This document shows positions 1-11,813 of a DNA stretch of 64,000 bases, in pieces; positions within the stretch are counted from its first letter, which is position 1, and the number at the start of each line of letters is the position of its first letter. This DNA comes from Branchiostoma floridae. Its lineage: Eukaryota > Chordata > Leptocardii > Amphioxiformes > Branchiostomatidae. The notes beneath the pieces were generated by a model, which saw only the letters and a list, made by a program, of their open reading frames with translations, was not told where the DNA came from and made no database searches. Location: NCBI RefSeq assembly GCF_000003815.2, contig NC_049984.1:4750959-4814958 (forward strand), in the 5' to 3' direction. The position numbers were made by a program, and so were the translations under genes.

Positions 1-1150
1 TGTAAAGGGGTTTCTAGGAACTCAAGTGATCTTGGTGATGAATAACCAATAGTTCAAGTGAACTGTTACCAGTGAGTGTAACAGATAGCTTATGATGAAG
101 AACTTTATTGCTCGACATTTGTACATGGTACAATGTATGGCAACGACTGTTACACAAAGTACCAAATAGGTGTATAGAATAAGACTTAATATCCTAATTA
201 ACATAACAAGAAGGGCTAACACAAGTCTTTGATATAGTGTTACAATCGAGTTGGGCTATACACAAGTTTCATTACTCTTTCTAATAGCAAAGCAGTCTTT
301 GATATATTTGCCTATCTTTGCATTATGGGAGTTGTGGCATCCAAAGATACAAATCCGTCTGTAGCATCGAGTCACAGAACTGAACTGAAGGCTGAGATTC
401 TTGTAACTTTTACATCATGTATAAATTGTTGCCCCAATTTTCAATTCAGATTTGCAAATCCAATTTATTACTTGTCGCATAGCCCACTTGACAAAATCTG
501 TAGGAACTCAAGACATGTAATTTTGGTGATTTGTAAATTGTAACTAACTGAGACTTCAAGTGCATTGTGGTCACCAGTATAACAATACCAAACTAAAGGC
601 TCATTCTTATGTAAATTGTTGCCCCAATTTTCGATTCTGATTTTGCAAATCCATTTATTTAGTTGTCACTCAGCCAAGTTAACAATGTATGTTAGTGTGA
701 TCTTTGTTAACATTTTAAATCTATATGTCAATTTAGTGATTGGTAGCTTAGAGCTCAAGTACATTGTTGCTTGTTTGACATTACCTGAAGGCTTCTTCTC
801 ATGTAAATCGTTGCCAGTTTTTCAATCCTGGTTTGCAAATCCGTTTTACTAGTCGTCACACAACCCACTTGGCAAGGCATGTTCTTCGTGTGATCCCTGT
901 TTACAATTCAAATTAATATGTCGTTTTGGTGATTAGCTAAGCAGCTTAGAGTTCAAGTACAGGTAATAATACTCGAAGGATTCTTCTCATGTATATCGTT
1001 GCTAGTTTTTCAATCCTGGTTTGCAAATCTGTTTTATTAGTCATCACACAGTCCAGTTGAGGAGGCTTGTTCTTGGTGTGATCTCTGTTTACGACTCAGT
1101 CACAGATAGCGAAGACTTCACGCACAGCTTGGATTACTGGTTACAAGGCT
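1..1150. repeat. Tandem array, unit about 190 bp, cut by the window edge
   Basis: The block CATGTAAATTGTTGCCCCAA and variants recurs at about 418, 609, 801 and 989 (spacing 191, 192, 188), followed each time by TTGCAAATCC and an ACTTG-type tail. The first 300 bases hold matching tail segments, so the array continues beyond the left edge. Confidence 0.8.
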
Positions 1151-2176
1151 GAAAGTGCGTACCAGACATAGGGACAGGTTTAAGGGGATTAAGCCCTCCC
1201 AGCATCCGAAACCAAACTCCTCGGGCCACTTATCTTTGAACCCAAACATGGCCTTTTCAACTTGACCTTAGGTAACCCCATTCTTCAGATTCCCATCCTT
1301 GACTGGAAGTATTTTAATTGGGCCTGGTGGAAGTAAGGTCCATGGTGTAACAGAGAAGAGGCAAAAATGTTAAGTCCCATCTCTGACAGGTAACCTTGCG
1401 GTACAATTATATAACCTTCATGCTACAGGCAATGTCAGTTTGACTTCTTGGCTGCTGGTATTTTGTATCAAGGAGGTTGCAGGTTCAGAACTCATATGTG
1501 GACAGGTCTGCTTTCTCTGCTTACCGCTTAGCATTTAGGACAAAAAGTTGGGGAGTCACACACACCACTATGAGTGGACTAGCCCCCTGCTGTAGTGCTT
1601 GCACAAATGTGTGGCCCAAGGGCTATAGAAGTGGAGATGGGCACCACCCTTATGCACCTGACCAAGTCACCCAAGCAACCCATCAGCGTAAATGCTGATA
1701 ATTTGCTCGATGAAAATCTCAATGTAGAATGATGGAATGGTTGAAAGTTTTGTCTGTTCCAAACAGTTTGTTCAAAAATCATACAGAAAGATATTCTTTG
1801 TTTGCATCATTACAAAAATGTATCTCCATAATAAATGGAGATATAGTTTTGAGTGGGTCTGTGTGTCTGAGTTTCCGGATTTTTGCAGTCAGCATAACTC
1901 AAGAACCTCTGAATAGATTACCTAAGATATTAGGTATGTGGATGTGTTTGGGGAAGACGGAGGTCAAGGTTGATTTCGGGCCACCTTGTATGTGCCCTCG
2001 GTACTGCAGCAGAACTTCCTGTTTTGTACCTTTTGTCCTGAACATGCTGTGGCCTTGATTTTTCTCGTGGCTTACTAGCAATTAGCCTTTGGGCATGAAC
2101 TTTATAGACTTTCTCTATATTGAATCTTGAATAGTGTTCAGCCCAATCAACATGGAAAACAAAAATACAAAGCAGC
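1151..2176. other. Intergenic or intronic, no gene seen
   Basis: Unique AT-rich sequence. The open frames at 1477-1698 and 1729-2058 have no splice signals at sensible places and no recognisable domains. Confidence 0.5.
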
Positions 2177-2391
2177 TAACGTTAGGTTTAATACCTTTAT
2201 TCGAGGGGAAACCTATGTCCGTTGTACAGGATAATTAGGGATATCACGTTGATGAACGGTGGTTTAAAATTGCATTTTTTTCACATAATGCAGTTTGAGA
2301 CCACCGTCCGTCGTCTTGATATCCCTAAATACCCTGGTGTTAAATACAACGGATAAAGGGTACCCCACGAATAAAGGTGAACTGGCGTTAC
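2177..2391. repeat. Palindromic MITE, copy 1
   Basis: Terminal inverted repeats with CTTTATTCG / CGAATAAAG and CCGTTGT / ACAACGG, and a second inner palindrome GGGATATCACGTTGATGAAC / CGTCTTGATATCCC, so that almost the whole 215 bp can fold back. Further copies are at 2880-3092, 7133-7360 and 20922-21092. Confidence 0.85.
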
Positions 2392-2879
2392 ATTTGCCTT
2401 TATTTGAATATTGAATTGGAAATATTGCCCACAGGAATGCCATGTTGTAAAACAAGTAAGCACGGCAACTCAAAACATGTTTTTAAACAAAGCCTTCACA
2501 AGTGGTGATTTATCTTAAGCACCTGGCATGCAGGAAGGTGCCTTGTCGACTTCAAGGTTGAAAAATGGCCTTGGTGGACTCCATTTTCGTACAAGGTCAG
2601 CCTACCGGACTGGACTTTAAATCTATTTTTGTTATTCTGCTTCCAAATTTTTTGTGGCAATGCAGACATCAAGACTTTGCCATATAACATTAGCTATAAA
2701 TTTATTCATGTTTGCTGCTTCTGAATTTGTGGCAAGGTACAAATCAATATTTTGCCAATTGTCTTTTGTTCATAGTTGGAAGAAAATAAACACAATGGAA
2801 TACCAGCACCTGTTCCCCAAGTTTGATGAGTTGACTACTTGAAAAAAAACTTAAAAACAGTATGACCACGTCAAGATGT

Positions 2880-3092
2880 CACAATTATGCCTTTATCTGA
2901 AGTACAACCTAAATCCATTGTTTTTAAAAGCACGGTTTTAGAGATCAAATTGTCAACATTTAGAGTAAATTGTAATATTTCCCAAAGATTGCAGTTGGAA
3001 AGCACCATCGTCGACTTGATATCTGTCACTACTGTGTTTTTTTTTAATTATCGTTTTAGATTACCCTATAGATAAAGGTGAACTAGCATTAC
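2880..3092. repeat. Palindromic MITE, copy 2 (diverged)
   Basis: It retains CCTTTATCTG...CCTAAATCCATTG at the left and GATAAAGGTGAACTAGCATT at the right, plus the TCGACTTGATATCTG inner arm. It is the most decayed copy. Confidence 0.7.
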
Positions 3093-3483
3093 ATTTTGTT
3101 CCCAAGAATTTCCAACAAATTCTGTATTGTGCAAATAATTGTATTTTCAAGAATGGTACCTGCAATTTTTAGATAGTGAACAAAAGAAGACATCTTGCCC
3201 TGCTAGAATACGATGAGGTCAAGCCTCATGGTTTCTGAGATTGCAAGGTCATAAGCTCCTTACGTAAACAAGCTGAGCTAATAGTCCTTTATGTGAGCAG
3301 GGGAATTGTCCGGCATGTTTCAAACAATATTGGCCGACGACCTTGTTTAACAGTTACTCAGTCCATCAAGGTCAGACGTGCTCGGCTTCAGGTGACGACA
3401 AAAGAACAGCTGTGGAAAGAACAGAGATGAAAGAATCGTTGGTCGTCGATCACTGTCACTACCTGCCTGGAGTACAGTGGAAC

Positions 3484-3771
3484 CTAGGGTTGGACAAGTT
3501 TCTAAAATTCACTTGTCCATAAAAATTTACTTGCCCGAACCAATTTGTATATGCATTTTCACTTCCAGCAATGGAATTCTTATTATTGCCTCTAATTTCC
3601 ATTTTGACCACTGCACAATGAATGTCATGACTGAAAGAAGTACATGTAACAAGTATATCAAAATCTCACTCTATGGAAAAACCTTGGTTTGTGGTGTAGG
3701 ACATGCACTTGCCCGATATCAGCTGTTTCACTTACCACGGACAATAGGGCTAGAGGACTTGTCAAACCCTG
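3484..3771. mobile_element. hAT-like MITE with CAGGGTTTGACAAGT termini
   Basis: The left end TAGGGTTGGACAAGTTTCTA and the right end GGACTTGTCAAACCCTG are inverted repeats enclosing about 290 bp; internal blocks ACTTGTCC and ACTTGCCCG are shared with 29383-29440 and 50640-50755. It has no transposase; the open frame across it is not a gene. Confidence 0.6.
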
Positions 3772-3799
3772 GAACCTGCTTAAGAAGACCTCTCAACAA

Positions 3800-4020
3800 G
3801 ATTGATAGAACATGGTCTATGTGGACAGGTGGTCGCTATAGACAGAATGCTAATGCCTCAATGGGGATAAAAATATCGAAGAAACCACCAAAAAGTGGTC
3901 GCATTGGCCAGGTGGTCCTTATGCAAGTTTGGGCACTTGTACAGGTTTGAATGTACCTACAGATAGGATGCTAACGTGTCCATGGGAAAAATTATCTATG
4001 ACTATAAAAAGTGGCCACAT
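3800..4020. repeat. Pogo-like MITE fragments
   Basis: GGTGGTCGCTATAGACAG and GTGGTCGCATTGGCCAGG are variants of the termini of the element at 11814-12695 (GTGGCCGCTATAGACAGG). Confidence 0.5.
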
Positions 4021-4042
4021 TGATAGCTTTGACAAGCACTAC

Positions 4043-4510
4043 ACCCACCCACCAACACATTCACACACACACACATACATACATACAGACAGACACTGTC
4101 ACACACACACACAAAAACACACTAGGTCACACAAACAAATCCACCCTCACACACACTCACACACACACACTCACACACACTGTTACATGCATACACACAC
4201 TGTCACATATACAAACACACACACTCATGCACACACACACACACACACACATACACGAAGACACTGGGATAAAACACATTCACACACAGACACTGTCATG
4301 CACATATGCACACAGTGTCACACACACACGCATGCTCACACAACAAACACACAGACACTCATCATATTCACACACACGTGCACACACACAGACACTCATA
4401 TTCACACACACACACACAGACATATTTACTCACACACACACACACAGACACTCGTATTCACACACACACACACACACACATACACAAACACACACACACT
4501 CACAACTAAT
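4043..4510. repeat. (CA)n-rich microsatellite, imperfect
   Basis: About 460 bp of ACACAC with interspersed TTCACACACA and CAGACACT variants. The long His/Thr reading frames across it are an artefact of the repeat. Confidence 0.95.
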
Positions 4511-4619
4511 CCACAGAACTGATGTGACGGACTGTTGAGCCTGGAATACCAGTTTGAGCTGGCTGATGCTCTCAAGAAGTCAAGACCAGCCTCTGAACTG
4601 AGGAGGTGAATACGGAGAA

Positions 4620-5113
4620 GTCCTCAGGGTAAAAGGTAGATTGGCATGTTTTTATTCATGACTTCCGTATTAATGTATACCCATACCGGTAATCACAGCA
4701 TTTGTCTTCCTATACAAGTACCGTAAAATTTAACTTTTTGAAATTCTGCTTGCTGGTAACTGTGTGCTTAAGCATACATAAGCATGAAATTGTGGTTTGA
4801 AACTTCCAGTCTGGGCTATGTCAAATTTTTCATGTTAGTGGTATTAGATATAAAATCTTTATTGAGACAGCGACTTTCGTAAGGTCTACATCTATAACAG
4901 CTACTTACAGTACAACTAAACACACATATATGGATATCTATAGGTATGAATTAAATAAGTGGTATAGTGATACACAGTGAAGCTATTTGTATGTCACTAC
5001 TTGTATTGTCTAAGACATGATTTATGTGCATTGACCTAAGTTTATATTGTGACCGGTAACTAAGCTGTTTGTTTCTAGTTTCTAGATTTATATTTTTGTA
5101 TGGTCCCTTGCAG
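4620..5113. other. No gene seen
   Basis: AT-rich unique sequence ending in the pyrimidine tract that precedes the exon candidate at 5114. Confidence 0.5.
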
Positions 5114-5175
5114 GAGATCAGTATGCTGCTGTCTTGGAGCTGGGAGGGTCTCGTGTCTTGGAGGAAAAGACAGAG
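5114..5175 (+). CDS. Exon candidate of an unknown gene
   Basis: A good acceptor (GTCCCTTGCAG) and a strong donor (CAGAG followed by GTACGT) bracket 62 nt. In the frame starting with two partial-codon bases it reads DQYAAVLELGGSRVLEEKTE; the other two frames are also open but give Trp/Cys-rich peptides. I do not recognise the peptide. The next candidate, at 8028, is in a compatible phase. A chance pairing of splice signals is possible. Confidence 0.3.
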
Positions 5176-5539
5176 GTACGTCCTCTGCTTCTCTTAATGT
5201 TTCAGATTGTTCCCACAAATTTATTTCATCATCAAGTTCGTAGAACAAAGCTGGTGAGAGACATTACTAGTTGTGTAAAAGAAAACTCCATTATTCTGTT
5301 TCTGATTGTTATAAATTGTTTTTTTTTTTTTTTTTCACAACATGACAAAGAGCAGCTCAGAATCTACCTTCGACAAATGATAAACTTGAAATTGTTGAAT
5401 GACAGTAGCTACAGTACTGGCATGGTGGCTTTGTGACTTGCCTGGAGGTACTGAGTTTCTTCAAATCCTTAACAGATCCCGGGAAAGGCACTTGACACCT
5501 ATTTCCTCACTTAATTCAGGTTGAAAACATGTAGCGTTG

Positions 5540-5720
5540 ACTAGTGTCGTCCCTCAGGTTGGACTTAAAATGCAGCTCCTGTGTTAAAGGAGAGTCACAT
5601 CATGTTTAAGAACCCACCACACTTACGTGTAGTGAAAAGAGTAAGGATTCATCCCTGTGTGAGTGGTTCAAATAAATCTGTCCGACTATACAGCTACTGT
5701 TCAGTACAAACCTGGTGTGG
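5540..5720 (+). mobile_element. Old LINE 3' UTR fragment
   Basis: GTCGTCCCTCAGGTTGGACT followed by TTAAGAACCCACCACACTTA matches the tail layout of the element at 51085-51440 but is strongly diverged. Confidence 0.5.
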
Positions 5721-6002
5721 TAGTGCAAGGAGGTTATACAAATGTATATCCTTGTCTATATAACTTCCTTGGGTAGTGTTACACCATAAGGCAGTTTACC
5801 AGGTATGTAATACATTAAAAACAACTAGATGTGATGTTTTAGCTTTGGCCTTGGAAGTAAATGAATAGTTGTATAAATGTAGATGCAAATAACAGTTTGA
5901 TGGCTACAGTACTGGCTTTGTGGCTTTGTTGTTGGCCTTGAGGTAAACAACAAAAGTATTGTTTGATGAGTGCATAGAAATGTTACGTTCGCAGAAAATG
6001 GT

Positions 6003-6505
6003 AAATATTTCCCAGAAACTGTTTATGATGAATATATTCAATCTTGTTCTCTCACCAAGAAAAGCGTTTTTCTAAGAAGCAGTAATTCAATATTCATGCA
6101 AATAGCATTCTGTTTCTCAACCAACAGTATTAGTATTTGGTAGAGTCATGAAATACCCCTTTATCTGGAATATTTCCCAGAAACTGTTTAGGAATATTCA
6201 ATTGGTTGACTCTCACCAAGAAAAGCATTTTTCTTAGAAGCAGTTTACATTTTATAACATTCATACAAATAGGATCCTGTTTCTGAATCAACAGTATTTG
6301 TATTTGGTAGAATTATATAATATCCCTTTATCTGGAATATTTCCCAGAAACTGTTTATGAATATTCACTAGGTTGACTCTCACCAAGAAAAGCGTTTTTC
6401 TCAGAAGCGGTTTACAATTTAATATTCATGCAAATATATAACATTCTGTTTCTGAATAAACAGTAGTATTTGGTTATATGATATCCATTCTCCTGGAATA
6501 TTTCC
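6003..6505. repeat. Tandem repeat, unit about 165 bp, three copies
   Basis: ATATTTCCCAGAAACTGTTT recurs at about 6006, 6170 and 6336, followed in each by CTCACCAAGAAAAGC, TTCATGCAAATA-like and CAGTATTTGTATTTGGT blocks. Confidence 0.9.
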
Positions 6506-6711
6506 AATCTATGTTTACATTCAATTCCTAACGGAGTTCTTAAAATCTTTAATTTTCAAGTCATTTATACCTAAAGAATTTATCATTTTTTGGATGTATC
6601 AAATCAAGGTGCTTCTTTATACTTTTTCGCTTGCCAATATGTGTCTGCCCATTTGATTTTGTCCAGTATCCAAACAGTAAATCTGGATGTATGAGTTGCT
6701 GCTGCTGGGTT

Positions 6712-6925
6712 GACAAATGTTACACTATTGTCAGTATCAAACCATCCAACATTCACATATGAATGATGACGAATGTTACGCTATTGTCAGTATCAAACCA
6801 TCCAACATTCACATATGAATGATGACGAATGTTACACTATTGTCAGTATCATACCATCCAAAATTCACATATCAACAGTGACGAATGCTGTACCATTGTT
6901 AGTATCAAATGACCATAACTGCCAG
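6712..6925. repeat. Tandem repeat, unit 56 bp, nearly four copies
   Basis: CACTATTGTCAGTATCAAAC followed by CATCCAACATTCACATATGA recurs every 56 bp; the first two full copies are almost identical and the last decays. Confidence 0.92.
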
Positions 6926-7065
6926 AATTCTGTTTGAATGGAGAGAGCGTCCATTGGGTGCAGATGAGGCCCTAGACTGATGATAACCTCCGTATATGTG
7001 CTTTTGACCCACATCGGTCATTGTCCGCAAAATTCTCTGCTATTTGGGCAGCAGTATTTTTTCCA

Positions 7066-7132
7066 TGTTGCAGTCAAACCTGTAGAAGTGACCACCTGTA
7101 TATAACTTATCAGGACCCCCTGACTTTTTATA
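7066..7132. repeat. Pogo-like MITE terminus
   Basis: CAGTCAAACCTGTAGAAGTG with a following GACCACCTG block, the same terminus class as 11814-12695; more of this family (CAGTCGACCTGTAGAAGTGC) is on the other side of the palindromic MITE at 7361-7510. The palindromic element therefore appears to sit inside a pogo-like element. Confidence 0.5.
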
Positions 7133-7360
7133 TAACGCTAGTTTATAAATGCTAGTTTATCCGTTGGGTATCCTATATCCGTTGTTTTTCAAAACATGAT
7201 ATTTAGGCACATCAAGCCGACGGTTGGTGGTTTTAAACTGCAATATACTGAATATATTGCAATTTGAAACCAACATCTGTCAACGTGATACCCCCAAATA
7301 CCCTGTTTTTAAAAGCAACGGATATAGGTTACCCAACGGGTAAAGGTGAACTTACATTAC
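7133..7360. repeat. Palindromic MITE, copy 3
   Basis: TAACGCTAGTTTATAAATGC at the left and GGTGAACTTACATTA at the right, with arms TATCCTATATCCGTTG / CAACGGATATAGGTTACCC and a central TTGCAATATA-type palindrome. Confidence 0.85.
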
Positions 7361-7689
7361 AGTCGACCTGTAGAAGTGCCCACCCCTACATAAGGACCAC
7401 CTGGCCATTGATATACAGTTAAACTTGTTCAAGTGACCACCTCTACATATTAAGAAGCATACAGCCATTGGTGGTCCCATGGATAATTATATCTCCAACT
7501 GATACAATCTTGAAGATGATGTCATGACCACTTGTCCATATATGATTTCATTGGTCCCCCCACTCAAGAAAACTAGAGAAACCCACTGAAGAAAACTAGA
7601 GAAGAAGCAACATGTAGATCATTTAATTTCTAACCACAGCTTTCTTCTGAAAAAAAAAAAAAAAAAAAACTAATGCGTAGATATATTCT

Positions 7690-8290
7690 GGTGGTTCTCT
7701 CTTGCCTCCTGGCTAGTGTTGTATATATACATATAGATCTTTGGTCTGCATGAAGGCCACTGTGAGGTTTATACTGAATGAATGGTTTATTAGCACCAAA
7801 AACAAGTGCGCATATACATGTACATATCATTGCAGCCATACAAGGCTGAATTGGTGTATGATACACAATACATTTGATAAAAACTTCATTAAGACTCATT
7901 TAGCAATGACACAATGAAAGGAAGTGTGTTATTTTTTAATCTGGATGACCTGCATCTAAACTGTGTGTAGTTGTCCTTTGTTCCTAGTTCTTTGCCATGA
8001 ACACTTCCCGGTTTCGGGGGTAACCAGCCAGAGATTAGTGGGGACTTCGACACAGACAATGCAAACTTCAAACAAAGACTGCGGCGTCTCAGGTACAGGG
8101 AAGTAAGTGATAGCTGTTCTAGGGCTCTGTCGTAGCCAGCAAAGTGTCTACCTAGAATTATTCTGCACGCCCTTTTGTGTACTGCACAACAGAAGGCATT
8201 TCAGTACCAAGGAGAGGGAAATTCTAGGCAAAAACATTGCCGGACACTCGCGAGCTCCAAGAGTCGGGCTAATGCAGCTTTTTTATAAAG
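7690..8290. repeat. Interrupted copy of a dispersed repeat
   Basis: TCTCTTGCCTCCTGGCTAGT at 7697 and GCCGGACACTCGCGAGCTCC at 8241 are contiguous parts of a repeat whose uninterrupted copy is at 8703-8835. Here they are separated by about 480 bp that includes the exon candidate at 8028. Confidence 0.6.
8028..8102 (+). CDS. Exon candidate of an unknown gene
   Basis: 75 nt from an ACCAG acceptor to a strong GTAAGT donor, reading PEISGDFDTDNANFKQRLRR then LRYRE. The peptide is charged and helix-prone and looks protein-like, but the acceptor has a poor pyrimidine tract and I cannot name a family. Phase 0 at both ends, so it could follow the candidate at 5114. Confidence 0.22.
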
Positions 8291-8462
8291 TGGAAGCCGC
8301 TTAATTGCACACCCAATTTGCCAACGGATTCGGTGGAATTATCCGGCGTGTGCGATAATGCGAAGTTACCCAGTTGGACTGCACTGCCACGGGATTTGGG
8401 GATTCCGTGCAATTGACCGAAGTGTGCGTTTATCCGATGTGCAATTAACTGGCTTCCACTGT
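8288..8462. mobile_element. Pogo/mariner-like MITE
   Basis: Inverted termini AGTGGAAGCCGCTTAATTGC and GCAATTAACTGGCTTCCACT flanked by TA. About 175 bp with an internal copy of GTGCAATTGACCGA; no transposase. Confidence 0.8.
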
Positions 8463-8702
8463 ATTCCTTTTCTTTCTTCACTGTCTTGTTAGTTTCTGTA
8501 GACTGATAGAATTTTACTGAGTCGTATAATTCACATAATTTTGCTCTTAAATTTCCATTTTGTATATACCTTAAAAATTACTTGTTGGGACGGAAAATTA
8601 TTTTACCCCATCCATTCGAAAACTACATGAAACTTTAGAAAATCTATTTTTGTAAGCTTAAAATAGCAATTTTATTCAACCAGGAAAGTCAACAACATGG
8701 GT

Positions 8703-8845
8703 GAGTGGGTTTTCTCTTGCCTCCTGGCCAGTGTTGTTTGAAACCCACGCATGTGTCAACCTTTGGTCTTGTCGGATTACTGGCTGGAAGTGCCGGACAC
8801 TCGCGAGCTCCGAGAGTAGGGCTAATGGAGATGTGTTTCCCGCCA
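8703..8845. repeat. Dispersed repeat, uninterrupted copy
   Basis: TCTCTTGCCTCCTGGCCAGT through GCCGGACACTCGCGAGCTCC in about 130 bp. See the interrupted copy at 7690-8290. Confidence 0.6.
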
Positions 8846-8901
8846 AGATTACTGGTGCCCATAATCCGTAGATGATATATGTCAGTCATAAGGCCATGCT
8901 A

Positions 8902-9105
8902 CTGTAAATGCAGAAACTTTCGCGGTGGTTTAATGTTTGTGGTTTTCACGGCAGCCACTTCACCGCGAATTTAAAACCACCGCCAGCGTTTTTCCATAAC
9001 AGTAAGAAACTACAGTGCATGGTGCTACCACGAAATTAAAACCACTGCGAAAGGTCCTTTACCCTACTGCAAAATTAAATCCCTGCGAACTTAATGCATT
9101 TACAG
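8902..9105. mobile_element. MITE, TACTGTAAATGCA family, complete
   Basis: Termini CTGTAAATGCAGAAAC and TTAATGCATTTACAG flanked by TA, with inner inverted blocks TTCGCGGTGGTTT / AAAACCACTGCG. Relatives are at 20826-20920, 46430-46640 and 54536-54675. Confidence 0.85.
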
Positions 9106-9139
9106 TATTTGATTTCCTTGACTCTCAAGTGGATATCAT

Positions 9140-9280
9140 AAAATCATAGGGTAGGGAGGAAAACTTAAATGTGACTGGATTCACTCAAGAAAGCTGATCC
9201 TCTTGGCTTTTGTTTATGATATACTTTTTCCAGTTGAGCATACTTTTTTTTATTTTTCAAAACTCGAACGAACAAATTAA
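9140..9280. repeat. Fragment shared with the GGCCACAC-type element at 29547-29769
   Basis: GGGAGGAAAACTTAAATGTG and the following TTCACTCAAGAAAGC match the interior of the 29.6-kb element. Confidence 0.55.
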
Positions 9281-9449
9281 ATTGGTATGGCCTGTGTGTA
9301 TCAGGGCTCCAAATTCATTTTGGGCAAAAGGAGAAATCTAGGTGCTCTTGCAGGGAAAATCTTGAGTGCACATCAGAGATTAAAATGGAACATCAGCAAA
9401 ACCTACAAATGTAATTACATGTACATATCTTACCGCCTCTCTTTAGAGC

Positions 9450-9675
9450 TAACATCAGCTCTCATAATTCCACCAGATGCTGTGATACCACCACATGAGG
9501 TGGTATTATACAAGAATTCAAAGTGATTTAAAGAGATGTACCAATGCGGCATCAGCAATCCTTAGGTATGTGTACTTACACTTCAGATATTACAAACTGT
9601 GGATGTTGAAGACAATCTATGACATGGTGGTATTATGGCACCTGGCGGAATTATAAGAGTGGATGTTAAAGCCAT
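9450..9675. repeat. Inverted repeat element
   Basis: AACATCAGCTCTCATAATTC with CACCAGATGCTGTGATACCAC at the left is the imperfect reverse complement of GTGGTATTATGGCACCTGG with CGGAATTATAAGAGTGGATG at the right. Confidence 0.65.
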
Positions 9676-10139
9676 GAAAGAACAGTTACAAACAGCAATG
9701 TGCACCTGTCCATCACATTCAAATAGTACAATTAGTTGTTGTTGTTTTTGTTCCACATCATCACAATCTGTCAGTCTTAAGCATGCATGGAGTTGTTTCG
9801 GTGTTGTAAGTGTATCTGTATTGGTATGATAGCCCTTTTGCATTTTGACAGCTTTTAAGCAGCAGCTGGTTATATTACACAGAATGGCCTGTCACACCTA
9901 ACCTTTGTACATCTAGCTGTAAGCACTGTCTAATGAGAATGCCCCTACTTGGCGGCAACAAGTTCTGATCTATGATTATAGGAAATTAAGACACCTCAAT
10001 TCTGCATTGATAACTGTCAGTTATACAGTACCTGAAGGCCTGGCTATTTTTCGTTCTTTTCTGACAAAATGTCTGAGCTGGTAGTAAATTCTTAGTGGTT
10101 GGTGCATCCACCTGAGAGTTTGATATGCACTCTGTTGGT

Positions 10140-10690
10140 ATCCATATGGCGCGGTTTGTGTTGAACGCGGCGACGCATCACTCAGCGAAAATGACAAGAG
10201 CTTTGTTCCGTCTTGGAGGATCGGTGTCGATTTGGCGGGAGGAAATCAGGGGCTGACCCCGCCGCCTTCACCTGTCCGCAGGAGGCAGGCCCGAGGATCG
10301 CCACTCCGTGACCGGGGGGATGAGAGGGTGCATTAGGGCCAAACGGTCGCCCCGGCAACCGCCTGATCCCGTTTTTAAGCAAATGGGAGGCTATTTGGAG
10401 CTCTTTTGATCCCCGGGCGGGCTGAAATGGATGGGGAGAGGTGGGAGATAGCACGGTCCACCATGCACTTAGGATTTTCCATCGCCGGAGGATCAATAGG
10501 CCGCCGTGGCTTGTTATTCCCCGGTCCGGAGGCTGACCTCCTCCTGGTTGCCACGGTTACGGCCTTTGTGGGCAGTGTGCGATAGCAGACGGAGCAGAGG
10601 GGGCTTCATCTCTGTTTGTGTCCAGTTACGCACGCTGCATGAGGAATTTGCTGAGGCAGCTTTTTCATCTTCCTTTTCTTTCTTCACTTG
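10140..10690. promoter_or_regulatory. GC-rich unique island, possible cis-regulatory element
   Basis: A 550-bp block of clearly higher GC than its flanks with CpGs, no repeats, a CACCTG E-box, GATCAATAGG and TTTAAGCAAATGGGAGG. The minus-strand open frame in it has no splice context. A regulatory reading is inference. Confidence 0.35.
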
Positions 10691-10739
10691 TTAGTTTCTG
10701 TAATTTTGCAGTCGTTTAATTCATTCATTAAACACTTTT

Positions 10740-11320
10740 TGCTCTAGATCTAGAATTCTCTGTTTGAACGCCTTTTATCTACCACAGACAGCTTAAAATA
10801 TTTGATAGAATAGGTATTATATAGTGCTTAAGAAATTATGATAGAAGCCGAGCCATATATTTGAGCACTTTTCACTCGGAATTTTCTAGTTTATCTACCT
10901 TAGACAGCTAACGATCTTGCTAGGTCATGTGTAGAATGATAAAAAACGAGCCATATATTCAAACACTTTCACTCTGAGTGTTCTATTTTATCTACATTGT
11001 ACCTTAGACAGCTTACAATATTTACTGGAAAGGATTTCTATCCATAATAATCATTGTACTTTTCACTTTGAATGTTTATCTCTATTAGGTACAATTAGTG
11101 CTTTTGAATGATAGAAAATGAACCATGTATTTTGAACACTTCTCACTCTGAAGGTTCCATCTTGTCTACCTCAGACAGCTTACAATATTTCCTAGAAAAT
11201 ATTTCCATCATTGTACATTTCACTTTGAATGTTTATCTATATCTATATGTGGAAACTGGACCATATATTTGACCACATTTCACTCTGAATGTTCTATTAT
11301 GTCTACCTTACAAAATTTCC
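10740..11320. repeat. Degenerate tandem repeat, unit about 120-130 bp
   Basis: GAGCCATATATTTGA-, CACTTTTCACTCTGAATGTT- and TAGACAGCTTACAATATTT-like blocks recur in the same order at least five times. Confidence 0.7.
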
Positions 11321-11813
11321 TAGAAAGGGCATTACTAGGTGTTGGTTTATATGTAATGCCTCCAAGAGTCTGTCTGGAAGAGGGCAGAGGTGAGCCCACA
11401 TTACGGCCAGGGCAGGGGGCTCTCGAGGCCTGCCACTATATAATCCAGGTTCTATCGTGTGCAGCATCTTTTTCATAAAGGGTATGTCTGACACACCTTG
11501 ATTTTTTTTTCGTGCCTCCAATTTTGTTAAACTTAAGGATTCACTCAGAACTGGCATTTCAGCACATGCAAATAGTAACTTTGTATTAAATGATAAAAAA
11601 AGTGTGCAAGACATGCTGTTATTTCTTTGCTTTTCCTAATACTATGGTTGTATTTCGTATTACCTGCATGTAATTTTCTTTTTATAAATGTGACATTTCC
11701 TTGTGACATGGATGTATTTTCACTTCGTATCAGTGTAAAGGTCAGTTGGCCGTGTTTAGGGACGGATGGGTTTTATTACTGGTCAGTTCTCATCACTGAC
11801 CAACGGGAAACTA

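Noticed and set aside
3477-3950. 157-codon + strand frame
   Set aside because: It runs through two different MITE fragments and has no relation to a transposase.
3929-4538. Long His/Thr-rich open frames (up to 197 codons)
   Set aside because: They are readings of the (CA)n microsatellite; all frames of such a repeat stay open.
4543-4604. Exon-like stretch reading LEYQFELADALKKSRPASEL with a GTGAAT donor
   Set aside because: No acceptor gives an open frame, the upstream sequence is the (CA)n tract, and the end phase does not match the next candidate at 5114.
8902-9105. Possible exons with TTCGCGGTGG motifs
   Set aside because: The same sequence recurs as an inverted-repeat MITE at several places.
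10182-10496. 104-codon minus-strand frame in a GC-rich island
   Set aside because: GC-rich sequence keeps frames open by chance; no usable start or splice sites.
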